From CAYVKY01 sp964452115 (GTDB taxonomy: Bacteria > Bacteroidota > Ignavibacteria > Tepidaquicellales > Tepidaquicellaceae): DNA of 6,384 nt. The stretch spans positions 1-6,384 of the forward strand of contig CAYVKY010000129.1 of the NCBI GenBank assembly GCA_964452115.1, written 5' to 3'. Positions 1 through 6,021 of this stretch are shown here, piece after piece. Below the pieces are notes generated by a model. It saw only the letters and a list, made by a program, of their open reading frames with translations, was not told the DNA's origin and did not search any database. The position numbers and the translations under genes were made by a program. The stretch's first letter is position 1. Each line of letters opens with the position of its first letter.

Positions 1-2
1 TG

Positions 3-437
3 ATAATTGCTGCTCCCGTTTTAATCAAGTCGGACGGGATTCTTAAACTTATTTCTGCCGTTATTTACAGGTTTTATTCGGTATCCTGCCATCAGATTGA
101 TGACAGGTGTTTCCATATCGCAGGCAGTAAAATGGCAGTGTGTTCAAGGTGCTTTTCCATTTACTCCGGAATGTTTTTCAGTGCAGTCATTTATCCTCTG
201 ATTTTCAGACTTAAAAAAATATCATTTCCGAATCCTTTAATTTTCATAATTCCTGCAATCATATTGGCACTGGATTATTTTTTGGATTATTTCGGATTGT
301 TTAAAAATACTATGCTGACCAGAAGCATTTCTGGATTTTTATTCGGAGCGGGAATTGCATTTTATCTGATACCAACATCAATTTTATTTTTTATGGAACT
401 GCACGATTTTTTTAAAACCAAAAAAGTTAATAAATGA
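3..437 (+). CDS. DUF2085 family membrane protein, 5' end outside window
   Basis: The frame is open from base 3 to the TGA at 435-437, giving 144 visible codons. An ATG at 132 lies inside the conserved domain, so the real start is further left. The family hallmark is seen as a Cys-His-Gln triplet (bases 87-95), a following Asp-Arg-Cys-Phe and Gly, then a Cys-x-x-Cys pair (bases 141-152) in the string VCSRCFSIYSG. Two or three hydrophobic stretches follow (ISFPNPLIFIIPAIILAL, then GFLFGAGIAFYLIPTSILFF), so it is an inner-membrane protein. The conserved Cys/His residues suggest metal or redox chemistry, but the biochemical role of DUF2085 is unknown to me. The stop overlaps the next gene's start as ATGA, implying translational coupling. 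Family assignment rests on remembered motifs, not a search. Confidence 0.85.
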   Translation: MIAAPVLIKSDGILKLISAVIYRFYSVSCHQIDDRCFHIAGSKMAVCSRCFSIYSGMFFSAVIYPLIFRLKKISFPNPLIFIIPAIILALDYFLDYFGLFKNTMLTRSISGFLFGAGIAFYLIPTSILFFMELHDFFKTKKVNK

Positions 438-952
438 AATCTCCAAATATTAAAATGAATGCCGTACTCATCTGTGTACTGATAATATCGGCTGTGGCTA
501 TATTCCCGTTCATAAATGTAATTAATTTTTGCTGCGGCGGAATGCTGCTCGGCGGATTTTTTTCGGTGAACTATTACTATAAACATTCGGCAAAAGATAA
601 TAAGCAGGTGAATGTAAAAGATGTTTTTATGATAACGCTGCTCGGAGGCATACTTTCTGCGATAATAGTGTCGGGGATATCTCTTATGACGATGTTTATA
701 AACAGCGAAAATCAGATTACACTGATGAAAAATGAACTCGGTGAATTTATAAAAAGTTTGCCGCAGGAATTCACAAAAATCCTGGATGAACTTTCATCGG
801 AATTCGATAAATTCGGATTCTCTCCCACGCTCGCAGTTACATCCCTAATCGTGAATCTGATTATGTATCCCGCATTCGCATTTGCAGGTGGACTTATATC
901 ATACGGATTAAACAACCGCAAGCGAAATCAAACCGGAAATTCACACATTTAG
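434..952 (+). CDS. hypothetical small membrane protein with four predicted helices
   Basis: This 172-residue protein starts at the ATG within an ATGA overlap with the DUF2085 gene, which supports both the start and co-expression. Hydrophobic segments lie at about residues 10-30, 33-48, 63-88 and 132-157. Between the third and fourth is a charged, amphipathic stretch (about 92-128, rich in Glu/Lys/Leu) that could form a coiled coil or lie on the membrane. A Cys-Cys-Gly-Gly motif at 33-36, followed by LLGGFF and a Tyr/Lys-rich end, sits in the second segment; similar Cys-Gly-rich helices occur in uncharacterised FCB membrane proteins. The C-terminus is basic (NNRKRN), probably cytoplasmic. I do not recognise a named family and assign no function. 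Coding is supported by the coherent hydrophobic pattern and the coupling. Confidence 0.75.
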   Translation: MKSPNIKMNAVLICVLIISAVAIFPFINVINFCCGGMLLGGFFSVNYYYKHSAKDNKQVNVKDVFMITLLGGILSAIIVSGISLMTMFINSENQITLMKNELGEFIKSLPQEFTKILDELSSEFDKFGFSPTLAVTSLIVNLIMYPAFAFAGGLISYGLNNRKRNQTGNSHI

Positions 953-978
953 CATTCCCACGCCTGAGCTCAGGAATG
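953..978. repeat. palindromic element just after the membrane-protein gene
   Basis: Directly after the TAG stop, arms CATTCC (953-958) and GGAATG (973-978) can pair. A perfect 12-base palindrome, CCTGAGCTCAGG (963-974), overlaps the right arm, so the two folds compete. There is no U-run directly after it, so it is a poor intrinsic terminator, though it may stabilise the 3' end of the transcript. The left part (ATTCCCACGC) resembles one half of dispersed hairpin repeats of the form TTCCCACGC...GCGTGGGAA that I remember from many bacterial genomes, here with a mismatched right half. Confidence 0.45.
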
Positions 979-1035
979 AGACATTTGAAATAGTTTTAAA
1001 AAAAATATTTTAATGGTTTGAATTTTTAAATGAAA

Positions 1036-1064
1036 TTGAGTATTTTTATGTTTTTGTATAAAAT
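1036..1064 (+). promoter_or_regulatory. candidate sigma-70-type promoter for rplU-rpmA
   Basis: TTGAGT at 1036-1041 and TAAAAT at 1059-1064 are separated by exactly 17 bases, matching the -35 and -10 hexamers at 4/6 and 5/6 positions. Transcription would begin near 1071, leaving a leader of roughly 10 bases before the rplU ATG. The surrounding DNA is very AT-rich, so chance matches are likely; an overlapping TATAAA at 1057-1062 is an alternative -10. A classical L21 leader structure is not visible. Confidence 0.4.
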
Positions 1065-1079
1065 AACACGAAATTTAAA

Positions 1080-1388
1080 ATGTTTGCAATAGTAGATATA
1101 AAAGGTTCGCAGTACCGCGTAAATGAGAAGGACAAAATTTACGTTCCTAAAATAGATATGGAACAGGGAAAGGAATTGGAGTTTGATAAAGTTCTGATGT
1201 TTTCACCGGATGATAAAGTGTTTGAAGTCGGCAGTCCTTATTTATCAAGGAAAGTCAAGGCTACTGTATTAGACCACGTGAAAGATGAAAAAGTAATTGT
1301 GTTCAAAAAGAAAAGACGTAAAGGCTACAGAATCCGCAAAGGACACAGACAGCAGTACACGCAAATTTCAATAGATAAAATTTTTTAG
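1080..1388 (+). CDS. rplU: 50S ribosomal protein L21
   Basis: L21 is a large-subunit ribosomal protein that binds 23S rRNA. The 102-residue length is normal for the family (about 100-105). The N-terminus MFAIVDIKGSQYRV is the usual L21 opening, and the C-terminal basic signature is present: KKKRRKGYRIRKGHRQ at about residues 77-91, followed by the conserved YTQISI. The ATG at 1080 is the only sensible start and has no Shine-Dalgarno sequence; the upstream bases are ACACGAAATTTAAA. The gene is followed after 21 bases by rpmA, the classical rplU-rpmA pair. The obgE GTPase gene that often follows in other bacteria is absent here. Confidence 0.98.
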   Translation: MFAIVDIKGSQYRVNEKDKIYVPKIDMEQGKELEFDKVLMFSPDDKVFEVGSPYLSRKVKATVLDHVKDEKVIVFKKKRRKGYRIRKGHRQQYTQISIDKIF

Positions 1389-1409
1389 TAATTTAATTCA
1401 TAATTAACA

Positions 1410-1667
1410 ATGGCACATAAAAAAGGATTAGGAAGTTCTAAAAACGGACGTGATTCAAATTCCCAGAGACTTGGAGTTAAGAAATTCGGAGGCGAAGTGG
1501 TGAAGTCAGGCAATATTATTGTGCGTCAGAGAGGCACCAGATTTATTCCCGGTATTAATGTCGGGTTGGGCAGAGACTATACAATCTTTTCATTAATAGA
1601 CGGAAAAGTAAAATTTACTGATAAGACAGGAAGAAAAATTATCAATGTTCTTCTGTTAGAAAAATAA
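1410..1667 (+). CDS. rpmA: 50S ribosomal protein L27
   Basis: L27 lies in the large subunit, with its N-terminal tail reaching towards the peptidyl-transferase centre. The 85-residue protein starts MAHKKGLGSSKNGRDS, so it has the direct-start form without the cleavable N-terminal extension known from Firmicutes. The family signature G-x-I-I-V-R-Q-R-G-x5-G is seen at residues 34-48. The usual GGGS near the N-terminus reads GLGS, a mild variation. Other conserved parts are RLGVKKFGGE (20-29) and NVGLGRDYTIFSLIDGKVKF (50-69). No Shine-Dalgarno sequence is seen before the ATG. The gene is co-transcribed with rplU and ends 21 bases before the terminator stem-loop. Confidence 0.98.
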   Translation: MAHKKGLGSSKNGRDSNSQRLGVKKFGGEVVKSGNIIVRQRGTRFIPGINVGLGRDYTIFSLIDGKVKFTDKTGRKIINVLLLEK

Positions 1668-1688
1668 ACAAGTATTTACTCCAAAAGT

Positions 1689-1725
1689 AAAAAAGCCGCT
1701 GAGCAGAAATCAGCGGCTTTTTTTT
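1689..1725. terminator. bidirectional intrinsic terminator between rpmA and mdh
   Basis: A perfect 8-bp stem, GCCGCTGA (1695-1702) and TCAGCGGC (1710-1717), with a 7-base loop is flanked by six A residues on the left and eight T residues on the right (1718-1725). Read on the + strand it ends rplU-rpmA; read on the - strand the flanking A-run becomes a T-run and ends the mdh transcript. Its place between two converging genes, 21 bases after rpmA and about 20 bases after mdh, fits this double use. Confidence 0.95.
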
Positions 1726-1744
1726 ATTATAAATAGTATAATTA

Positions 1745-2668
1745 TTAAAGTTTGAGTTTTGCAATTTGTTCTTTTACATCGTGTGCAGATTTTTCAAATG
1801 CGGCGGCTTCTTCATCATTGAGTTTTATGAGCTCAATTTCCTCGATTCCGCGGGAGCCGATTTTTACCGGAACACCGAGGCAGATGTTATTGTATCCGTA
1901 TTCCCCGTTGAGGTAAACGCAGCTTGCCATAATTCTGTTTCTGTTATTTACGATGGCGTCAATCATCTGAACAACCGATGCTGCAGGGGCATAATATGCA
2001 CTCCCTGTTTTGAGATGCTTCACAATTTCAGCACCGCCGTTACGTGTGCGCTCAATGATTGCATCAATCCGGTTTTTCGGAAGCAGTTCCGAAATCGGAA
2101 TACCTGCAATGGTTGTGTGTTTCTCAAGGGGAACCATTGAGTCGCCGTGCCCGCCAAGCACGAGTGTGCTTACGTTTTCGATGGACACGTTCAGCTCTGC
2201 ACAGATGAATGTTTTAAATCGCGCAGTGTCCAGCACTCCTGACATTCCAAGCACTTTGTGCCTCGGAAGATGGCTTGTAACAAATGCCACATAGGTCATA
2301 ACATCAAGCGGATTCGACACCACGATGATGATTGCATTAGGGGAAAATTTCATTGCCTGCTCAGTTGCGGCTTTCACGATGTTTGCATTTGTTGATACAA
2401 GGTCATCACGGGACATTCCGGGTTTGCGTGGAATTCCGGCTGTTATTACGATAATGTCGGAATTTGAGGAACTTTCATACGTGTTGGTTCCGATGATTTT
2501 GGTATCTGAATACTGAATGGCTGCAGACTGCTGAATGTCAAGCGCTTTTCCCTGAGGAATGCCTTCCACCACATCAATCAGTACAACTTCGTTTGCAAGA
2601 GATTTATCAACGATTATCTGTGCTGCGGTTGCACCTACGTTTCCTGCGCCGATGATTGAAATTTTCAT
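1745..2668 (-). CDS. mdh: malate dehydrogenase (NAD-dependent, LDH-like type)
   Basis: This cytoplasmic TCA-cycle enzyme interconverts malate and oxaloacetate with NAD. The 307-residue length fits the LDH-like malate dehydrogenases of FCB bacteria and others. Visible features are the Rossmann loop GAGNVG (7-12), Asp32 at the end of the second strand favouring NAD over NADP, and the mobile-loop string AGIPRKPGMSRDDL with Arg81 and Arg87. Arg81 is the position that selects malate/oxaloacetate; lactate dehydrogenases carry Gln there. Further features are SNPLDVMTYVA with Asn119, Asp147 and Arg150 in VLDTARF, and catalytic His174 in GGHGDSMVP. ERTRNGGAEIV and GSAYYAPAAS are also conserved. It is the last gene of the four-gene - strand cluster, 33 bases after the RsbW-like gene, and could have its own promoter in that AT-rich gap. 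No Shine-Dalgarno sequence is seen. Confidence 0.97.
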   Translation of the reverse strand: MKISIIGAGNVGATAAQIIVDKSLANEVVLIDVVEGIPQGKALDIQQSAAIQYSDTKIIGTNTYESSSNSDIIVITAGIPRKPGMSRDDLVSTNANIVKAATEQAMKFSPNAIIIVVSNPLDVMTYVAFVTSHLPRHKVLGMSGVLDTARFKTFICAELNVSIENVSTLVLGGHGDSMVPLEKHTTIAGIPISELLPKNRIDAIIERTRNGGAEIVKHLKTGSAYYAPAASVVQMIDAIVNNRNRIMASCVYLNGEYGYNNICLGVPVKIGSRGIEEIELIKLNDEEAAAFEKSAHDVKEQIAKLKL

Positions 2669-2701
2669 AAAGTTAAATATGTAATAGTTAATAAAAGAAT
2701 C

Positions 2702-3106
2702 TTATTTGTAAATCGTCAGGATATATTCTGTTCCTGATGTACCGGAATTGCATACAAATTTATCAACAAGAGATTTCATAATAAAAATCCCTCTGCCGTT
2801 TTCTTTGTAAAGATTTTCGGTATCCGTAGGGTCGGGAAGTTTGTTTATGTCAAACCCCGAACCTTCATCTTTTATTGTAACCGTAACTGATTTTTCATTA
2901 TAAGCAATTTCCATCTTCACAGTTTTATCTTCCGATTCCTTGTTGCCGTGAACTATTGCATTTACCAGTGCTTCGGATACTGCTATCTGAAAATTTATCA
3001 GCCTCGACTCGTCAAGCCCGACTGATTTATTTACTTCCTTTAAATAATTTTCCAAAATACTGATTTCGCTCCGGTTGCTCCTGAGCACTAATGCAATCTT
3101 TTTCAT
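2702..3106 (-). CDS. RsbW/SpoIIAB-type anti-sigma factor ATPase (GHKL fold)
   Basis: This 134-residue single-domain GHKL ATPase resembles the Ser/Thr-kinase anti-sigma factors RsbW and SpoIIAB, which bind a sigma factor or phosphorylate an STAS-domain antagonist. The N-box reads FQIAVSEALVNAIVHGNK (39-56) with Glu45 and Asn49, as in the family. The G1 box is DEGSGFD (80-86), followed by a Pro-x-x-Pro-like LPDP. The G2 box is ENGRGIFIMKSLVD (102-115), the ATP-lid Gly-x-Gly. Length matches the family (about 130-150). The gene starts 1 base after the stop of the beta-barrel gene (TAAAATG), so translation is probably coupled. No RsbV-type antagonist, PP2C phosphatase or sigma factor gene is in the window, so its target is unknown. 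Similar stand-alone domains are also found in signalling proteins that do not act on sigma factors. Confidence 0.9.
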   Translation of the reverse strand: MKKIALVLRSNRSEISILENYLKEVNKSVGLDESRLINFQIAVSEALVNAIVHGNKESEDKTVKMEIAYNEKSVTVTIKDEGSGFDINKLPDPTDTENLYKENGRGIFIMKSLVDKFVCNSGTSGTEYILTIYK

Positions 3107-3107
3107 T

Positions 3108-5012
3108 TTAAATATTCCAAAATGCGTTAATAGAAATGTTATTAGAATTGTTGGACGACGAGCTCCCCGTGCTTGAAAATGTATCGCGTCCGTAATACAT
3201 ATATACTCTTGCCTTTTCCCTGAACTGCAGCAACAGCGAAACGTACGGACCGTAAGATTTCGTTGTGTTCCTCAGATTCTTAATACCTTCGGCATAGATA
3301 TACTGTTCCTGTATAAAAAACCTGTATCCTGTGCTGACTGTGTAAAAACTTTTCGTATAATTTATATTCAAATTAATTAATTTTTCCGAATAATAATTTA
3401 CAGGTCTGATTGAAAACTGTGCGTTGTTATACTGTCCTTGCTCGTAATTCTTAATCTGACCATTTATATTAAAATACAAATTTTTATTCAAATTGTAAAC
3501 GGTAGTATCCCATACTAAAATCTGCCTGTAAACGAAACTCTGAATCTGCGAGGTGAGGTCTTCAAATTTATAGACGGTGTAATTTGCAAGAACCTGTGCG
3601 GAATTTTTTGTCGATAGAAATCCTGCGGGCTTATAAAAGCTCGTGCTCGTTAGCCTGTAAAGTTTATTCGAATTGTTGTTTGCACTGCGTTCTTTAAAAA
3701 TGTAATTATAGTCGGATGAGTTGAATTCAAATGTCGTCTCAATATTAAAATTACTGAGGTTTGTGTACAGATGTGAAAGCTGAAGTATAATATAAAGTTC
3801 GTCTCTGTCATCATAATTTTCCTGACTGTCGGTGTCATATCTCAGAATTGCAGATGAACCGGAAAATCTGAATGAGTGTGTATTCGTAAGATTGTAATAG
3901 CTGTCCATCGAAAGGGAAGTGATTTTCCCGATGTTATTTTTATTCTTTTCGATTTTGGAAATTTCACTCTGCTGTGCGGGAAGAATATTTTCAGAATTAA
4001 TCAGGTCGTGAGTTTCGGAACGTTCAGAATAAAGCAGCCGCATACTTGAGCGGAATTTCCTCAGGTTTATTTCCGCAGTACCGTAAATCTCAATGCGGTT
4101 TTCGATAACTTTTGTGTCATATACATTTTCGAAAATTGCATTATTATCCGTTGGTTTGTATTTGAATTCGTTGTAATAATTTTTTGTAAGAAATGAAGCA
4201 TTTCCTTTTGTAGTCAGAAAACCTGTGAATTTATAAACGAGTTCATCCTGAAGCAGAATGTAATTTTCTTTACGGGACTGAACATTTAGCGCGTCGCCGT
4301 ACTGCGATACGATGCTTGGCGTGGCAGGCACATAAAAATCGCTTTTTGTAGTGTATGCTCTGATAACCGAAGTATTTTCCGATGCAGTCGTAAAAGTCTT
4401 GTGCAGCGATGCATTCAGCCGGTACTGATAACTTTTCCGCTCCTGCAATGCGTCATTATTCAGGTCAACAGTTGCATTCAGATTGTAATTATTAAATGTG
4501 AGTTTGTCGATTTCTGTAAGCAGCATTCCGCTGAAACCCTGATTAAACCTGCCAATCTGCTCTTCGCTTTTTAGTCCGGTGCGCGCATTTATCTTAACGT
4601 TGTATTGCGGAATGTAATCGAAATTAATGAAATAATAATTCGTCTTCAGTTTATTAAGTTCGACATTCCTGTCGTCAGCCATAATCCTGTCTATTGTCCC
4701 CAATCCGATATCCGCTTTCTTTGAAAGAATATAGTTGGTAATAAATTTCAGATTGACTGAGTAATTATTGAAATTTTCGCTTAGCTTTGTTGTATTTGAA
4801 ATGTAGTCTGCATTAAGCAGCACATTAATTTTTTTCTGCGGAATGGTGTTTAGATAAAGTTTGCTGTGCAGCAGCGCCTGATTTATATCATTGTAGAGGT
4901 CGGTCTGAAGAAAATTTATATTATAGGTTGTATCCGGCAGCACGGATGAATTCTGTGCAAACGCGCATAAGTTTGATATCAGCATCAGCAGGATGATATT
5001 AACCAAACGCAT
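3108..5012 (-). CDS. secreted outer-membrane beta-barrel-like protein, unknown function
   Basis: This protein of about 634 residues has a clear signal peptide: with the ATG at 5012 it opens MRLVNIILLMLISNLCAFAQ, one Arg, a hydrophobic core and an AFA cleavage site before Gln. An in-frame TTG at 5024 would add four residues; I prefer the ATG because it gives a cleaner signal peptide. After cleavage the chain is rich in Asn, Tyr, Ser and Thr and shows alternating hydrophobic/polar stretches with many aromatic residues, such as YRFFIQEQYIYAEG and ARVYMYYGRDTF. This is the pattern of many transmembrane beta-strands joined by polar loops. A Ser/Asn-rich loop precedes the final strand, NNISINAFWNI. 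I see no plug, TonB box, SusC or POTRA motif and recognise no family. Its start overlaps the ABC ATPase stop by 14 bases and its stop lies 1 base before the RsbW-like gene. Confidence 0.75.
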   Translation of the reverse strand: MRLVNIILLMLISNLCAFAQNSSVLPDTTYNINFLQTDLYNDINQALLHSKLYLNTIPQKKINVLLNADYISNTTKLSENFNNYSVNLKFITNYILSKKADIGLGTIDRIMADDRNVELNKLKTNYYFINFDYIPQYNVKINARTGLKSEEQIGRFNQGFSGMLLTEIDKLTFNNYNLNATVDLNNDALQERKSYQYRLNASLHKTFTTASENTSVIRAYTTKSDFYVPATPSIVSQYGDALNVQSRKENYILLQDELVYKFTGFLTTKGNASFLTKNYYNEFKYKPTDNNAIFENVYDTKVIENRIEIYGTAEINLRKFRSSMRLLYSERSETHDLINSENILPAQQSEISKIEKNKNNIGKITSLSMDSYYNLTNTHSFRFSGSSAILRYDTDSQENYDDRDELYIILQLSHLYTNLSNFNIETTFEFNSSDYNYIFKERSANNNSNKLYRLTSTSFYKPAGFLSTKNSAQVLANYTVYKFEDLTSQIQSFVYRQILVWDTTVYNLNKNLYFNINGQIKNYEQGQYNNAQFSIRPVNYYSEKLINLNINYTKSFYTVSTGYRFFIQEQYIYAEGIKNLRNTTKSYGPYVSLLLQFREKARVYMYYGRDTFSSTGSSSSNNSNNISINAFWNI

Positions 5013-5754
5013 ATTCGAAATCAAACGATTTTATTTCGGCATCCTTCTGGATTCCTTTGAATAAATTTTCGAGCGTAGTATAATCTGCATTTCCCGATAA
5101 TTCTTTTGAATATTTATCGAGAATGATTTTGCCTTTCTCCAGAATAATTATTTTCGAGGAAATTTTTTCAATCATATCAAGCAGATGAGAACAGTAAAGA
5201 ATGGTTTTCCCGTTTTCAGCAAGTTTATATATAATATCCTGAAGAACGAAAATGCTGTTTGCATCCAGTCCGCTGAGCGGTTCATCAAATAAAATCACTT
5301 CGGGATTGTGAAGGAGTGCAGACGTAATGATAACTTTCTGCTTGTTCCCTTTGGAAAGGTTACCGATTGACACTTTCATGTTTTCCGTGAAGCTCAGAAG
5401 TTCCGAAAAATAATTAATCCTTCTTTTTCTTATATCCGGTGGAATTTTTCTGATATCCGAAACGAAATTCAGGAATTCCGTCACTGACAGAGAATTGAAA
5501 AGATTCGGCAGTTCGGGCACATAACCGGAAATGCTTTTCACATCAAGAGGATTTTTCACGATGTCAAATCCGCCGATTAGCACCTGTCCCTTGTCGAAAT
5601 TCAATGAGCCGTTAAGTATTTTTACGGTTGTTGTTTTGCCGGCTCCGTTTGTGCCGATGTAGCCGCAGATTTCCCCGGGCTTTATTTCGAATGATATATC
5701 ATCAAGTGCGGTTTTTGTGTTATAACTTTTCGATAAATTTTTTACACTAATCAT
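4999..5754 (-). CDS. ABC transporter ATP-binding protein (ABC-2/NatA-like type)
   Basis: This cytoplasmic ATPase subunit of an ABC transporter has 251 residues. It shows the Walker A motif GTNGAGKTT (34-42), a signature motif of the LSKGN type (133-137) as common in ABC-2 exporters, Walker B VILFDEP (153-159), D-loop SGLD (161-164) and the switch His190 in CSH. Where many families carry the Q-loop Gln, the string is GYVPELP (77-83), typical of the NatA/CcmA-like group. The start MISVKNLSKSYNT is the normal family opening. No membrane permease gene is adjacent: upstream is non-coding DNA and downstream is the barrel gene, so the permease must be elsewhere or the ATPase works differently. It is the first gene of the - strand cluster. 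The substrate is unknown. Confidence 0.95.
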   Translation of the reverse strand: MISVKNLSKSYNTKTALDDISFEIKPGEICGYIGTNGAGKTTTVKILNGSLNFDKGQVLIGGFDIVKNPLDVKSISGYVPELPNLFNSLSVTEFLNFVSDIRKIPPDIRKRRINYFSELLSFTENMKVSIGNLSKGNKQKVIITSALLHNPEVILFDEPLSGLDANSIFVLQDIIYKLAENGKTILYCSHLLDMIEKISSKIIILEKGKIILDKYSKELSGNADYTTLENLFKGIQKDAEIKSFDFEYAFG

Positions 5755-5793
5755 AGTCGTCAGATTAATTATTTTACAATTTATTTACAATAT

Positions 5794-5799
5794 ATTATA
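5794..5799 (-). promoter_or_regulatory. candidate -10 element for the ABC/barrel/RsbW/mdh cluster
   Basis: On the - strand a perfect TATAAT lies about 40 bases upstream of the ABC ATPase ATG. The sequence 17 bases further upstream, GCAATT at 5817-5822, is a poor -35 match, so only the -10 is supported. The location, at the head of a tightly packed gene cluster and outside the repeats, makes it the best candidate I see. The region is AT-rich and a chance match is quite possible. Confidence 0.35.
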
Positions 5800-5874
5800 A
5801 TTGAAATACTGAAAAGAATTGCCACAAAAATCGCTCTTGTCCAAAATAAAATCTAATCAGTTGTGACATTTTTC

Positions 5875-6021
5875 CCTCACCCCGTAGTTGTAATTTTTTT
5901 CTTCTCCATGTAATTGTTATTTTTCCTCAAACCGTTGGCGTAAATTTATTCTTCACTATGAAGTAATAATTATTTCCTCATCCGTGTTGTAATTTTTTCC
6001 TCACCCCGTGGGGCTGAAATG
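5875..6021. repeat. six degenerate tandem units of 23-26 bases
   Basis: Units begin at 5875, 5901, 5925, 5951, 5976 and 5999. Each starts CCTCA or CTTC, has a CCGT or ATG-like centre, then TGTAA or similar, and ends in a run of T. The clearest copies are the first (CCTCACCCCGTAGTTGTAA), the fifth (CCTCATCCGTGTTGTAA) and the sixth (CCTCACCCCGTGGGGCTGAA). The sixth copy is at the same time the start of the hairpin repeat family to its right, suggesting the shorter units are eroded or truncated copies of the longer element. There is no coding sense. Confidence 0.6.

Noticed and set aside
362..921. Two - strand open frames opposite the left membrane-protein genes
   Set aside because: Short, without recognisable features, and antisense to the coupled + strand genes.
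953..1020. Intrinsic terminator after the membrane-protein gene
   Set aside because: The palindrome is not followed by a T-run; the next homopolymer is an A-run some 20 bases away, so termination there is unsupported.
1766..2516. Several + strand open frames opposite mdh
   Set aside because: They lie antisense to a clearly conserved malate dehydrogenase gene and their translations show no domain pattern; they are frame shadows.
1745..2668. Lactate dehydrogenase instead of malate dehydrogenase
   Set aside because: The specificity position carries Arg81 within AGIPRKPGMSR, the malate dehydrogenase form; lactate dehydrogenases have Gln there.
3650..3838. A 62-codon - strand open frame inside the barrel gene
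   Set aside because: It lies in another frame of the same strand within a long coding sequence and shows no independent start context or domain.
5013..5024. TTG at 5024 as the start of the barrel protein
   Set aside because: It would add only four residues before an ATG that by itself gives a standard signal peptide and a shorter 14-base overlap with the ABC gene; it cannot be fully excluded.
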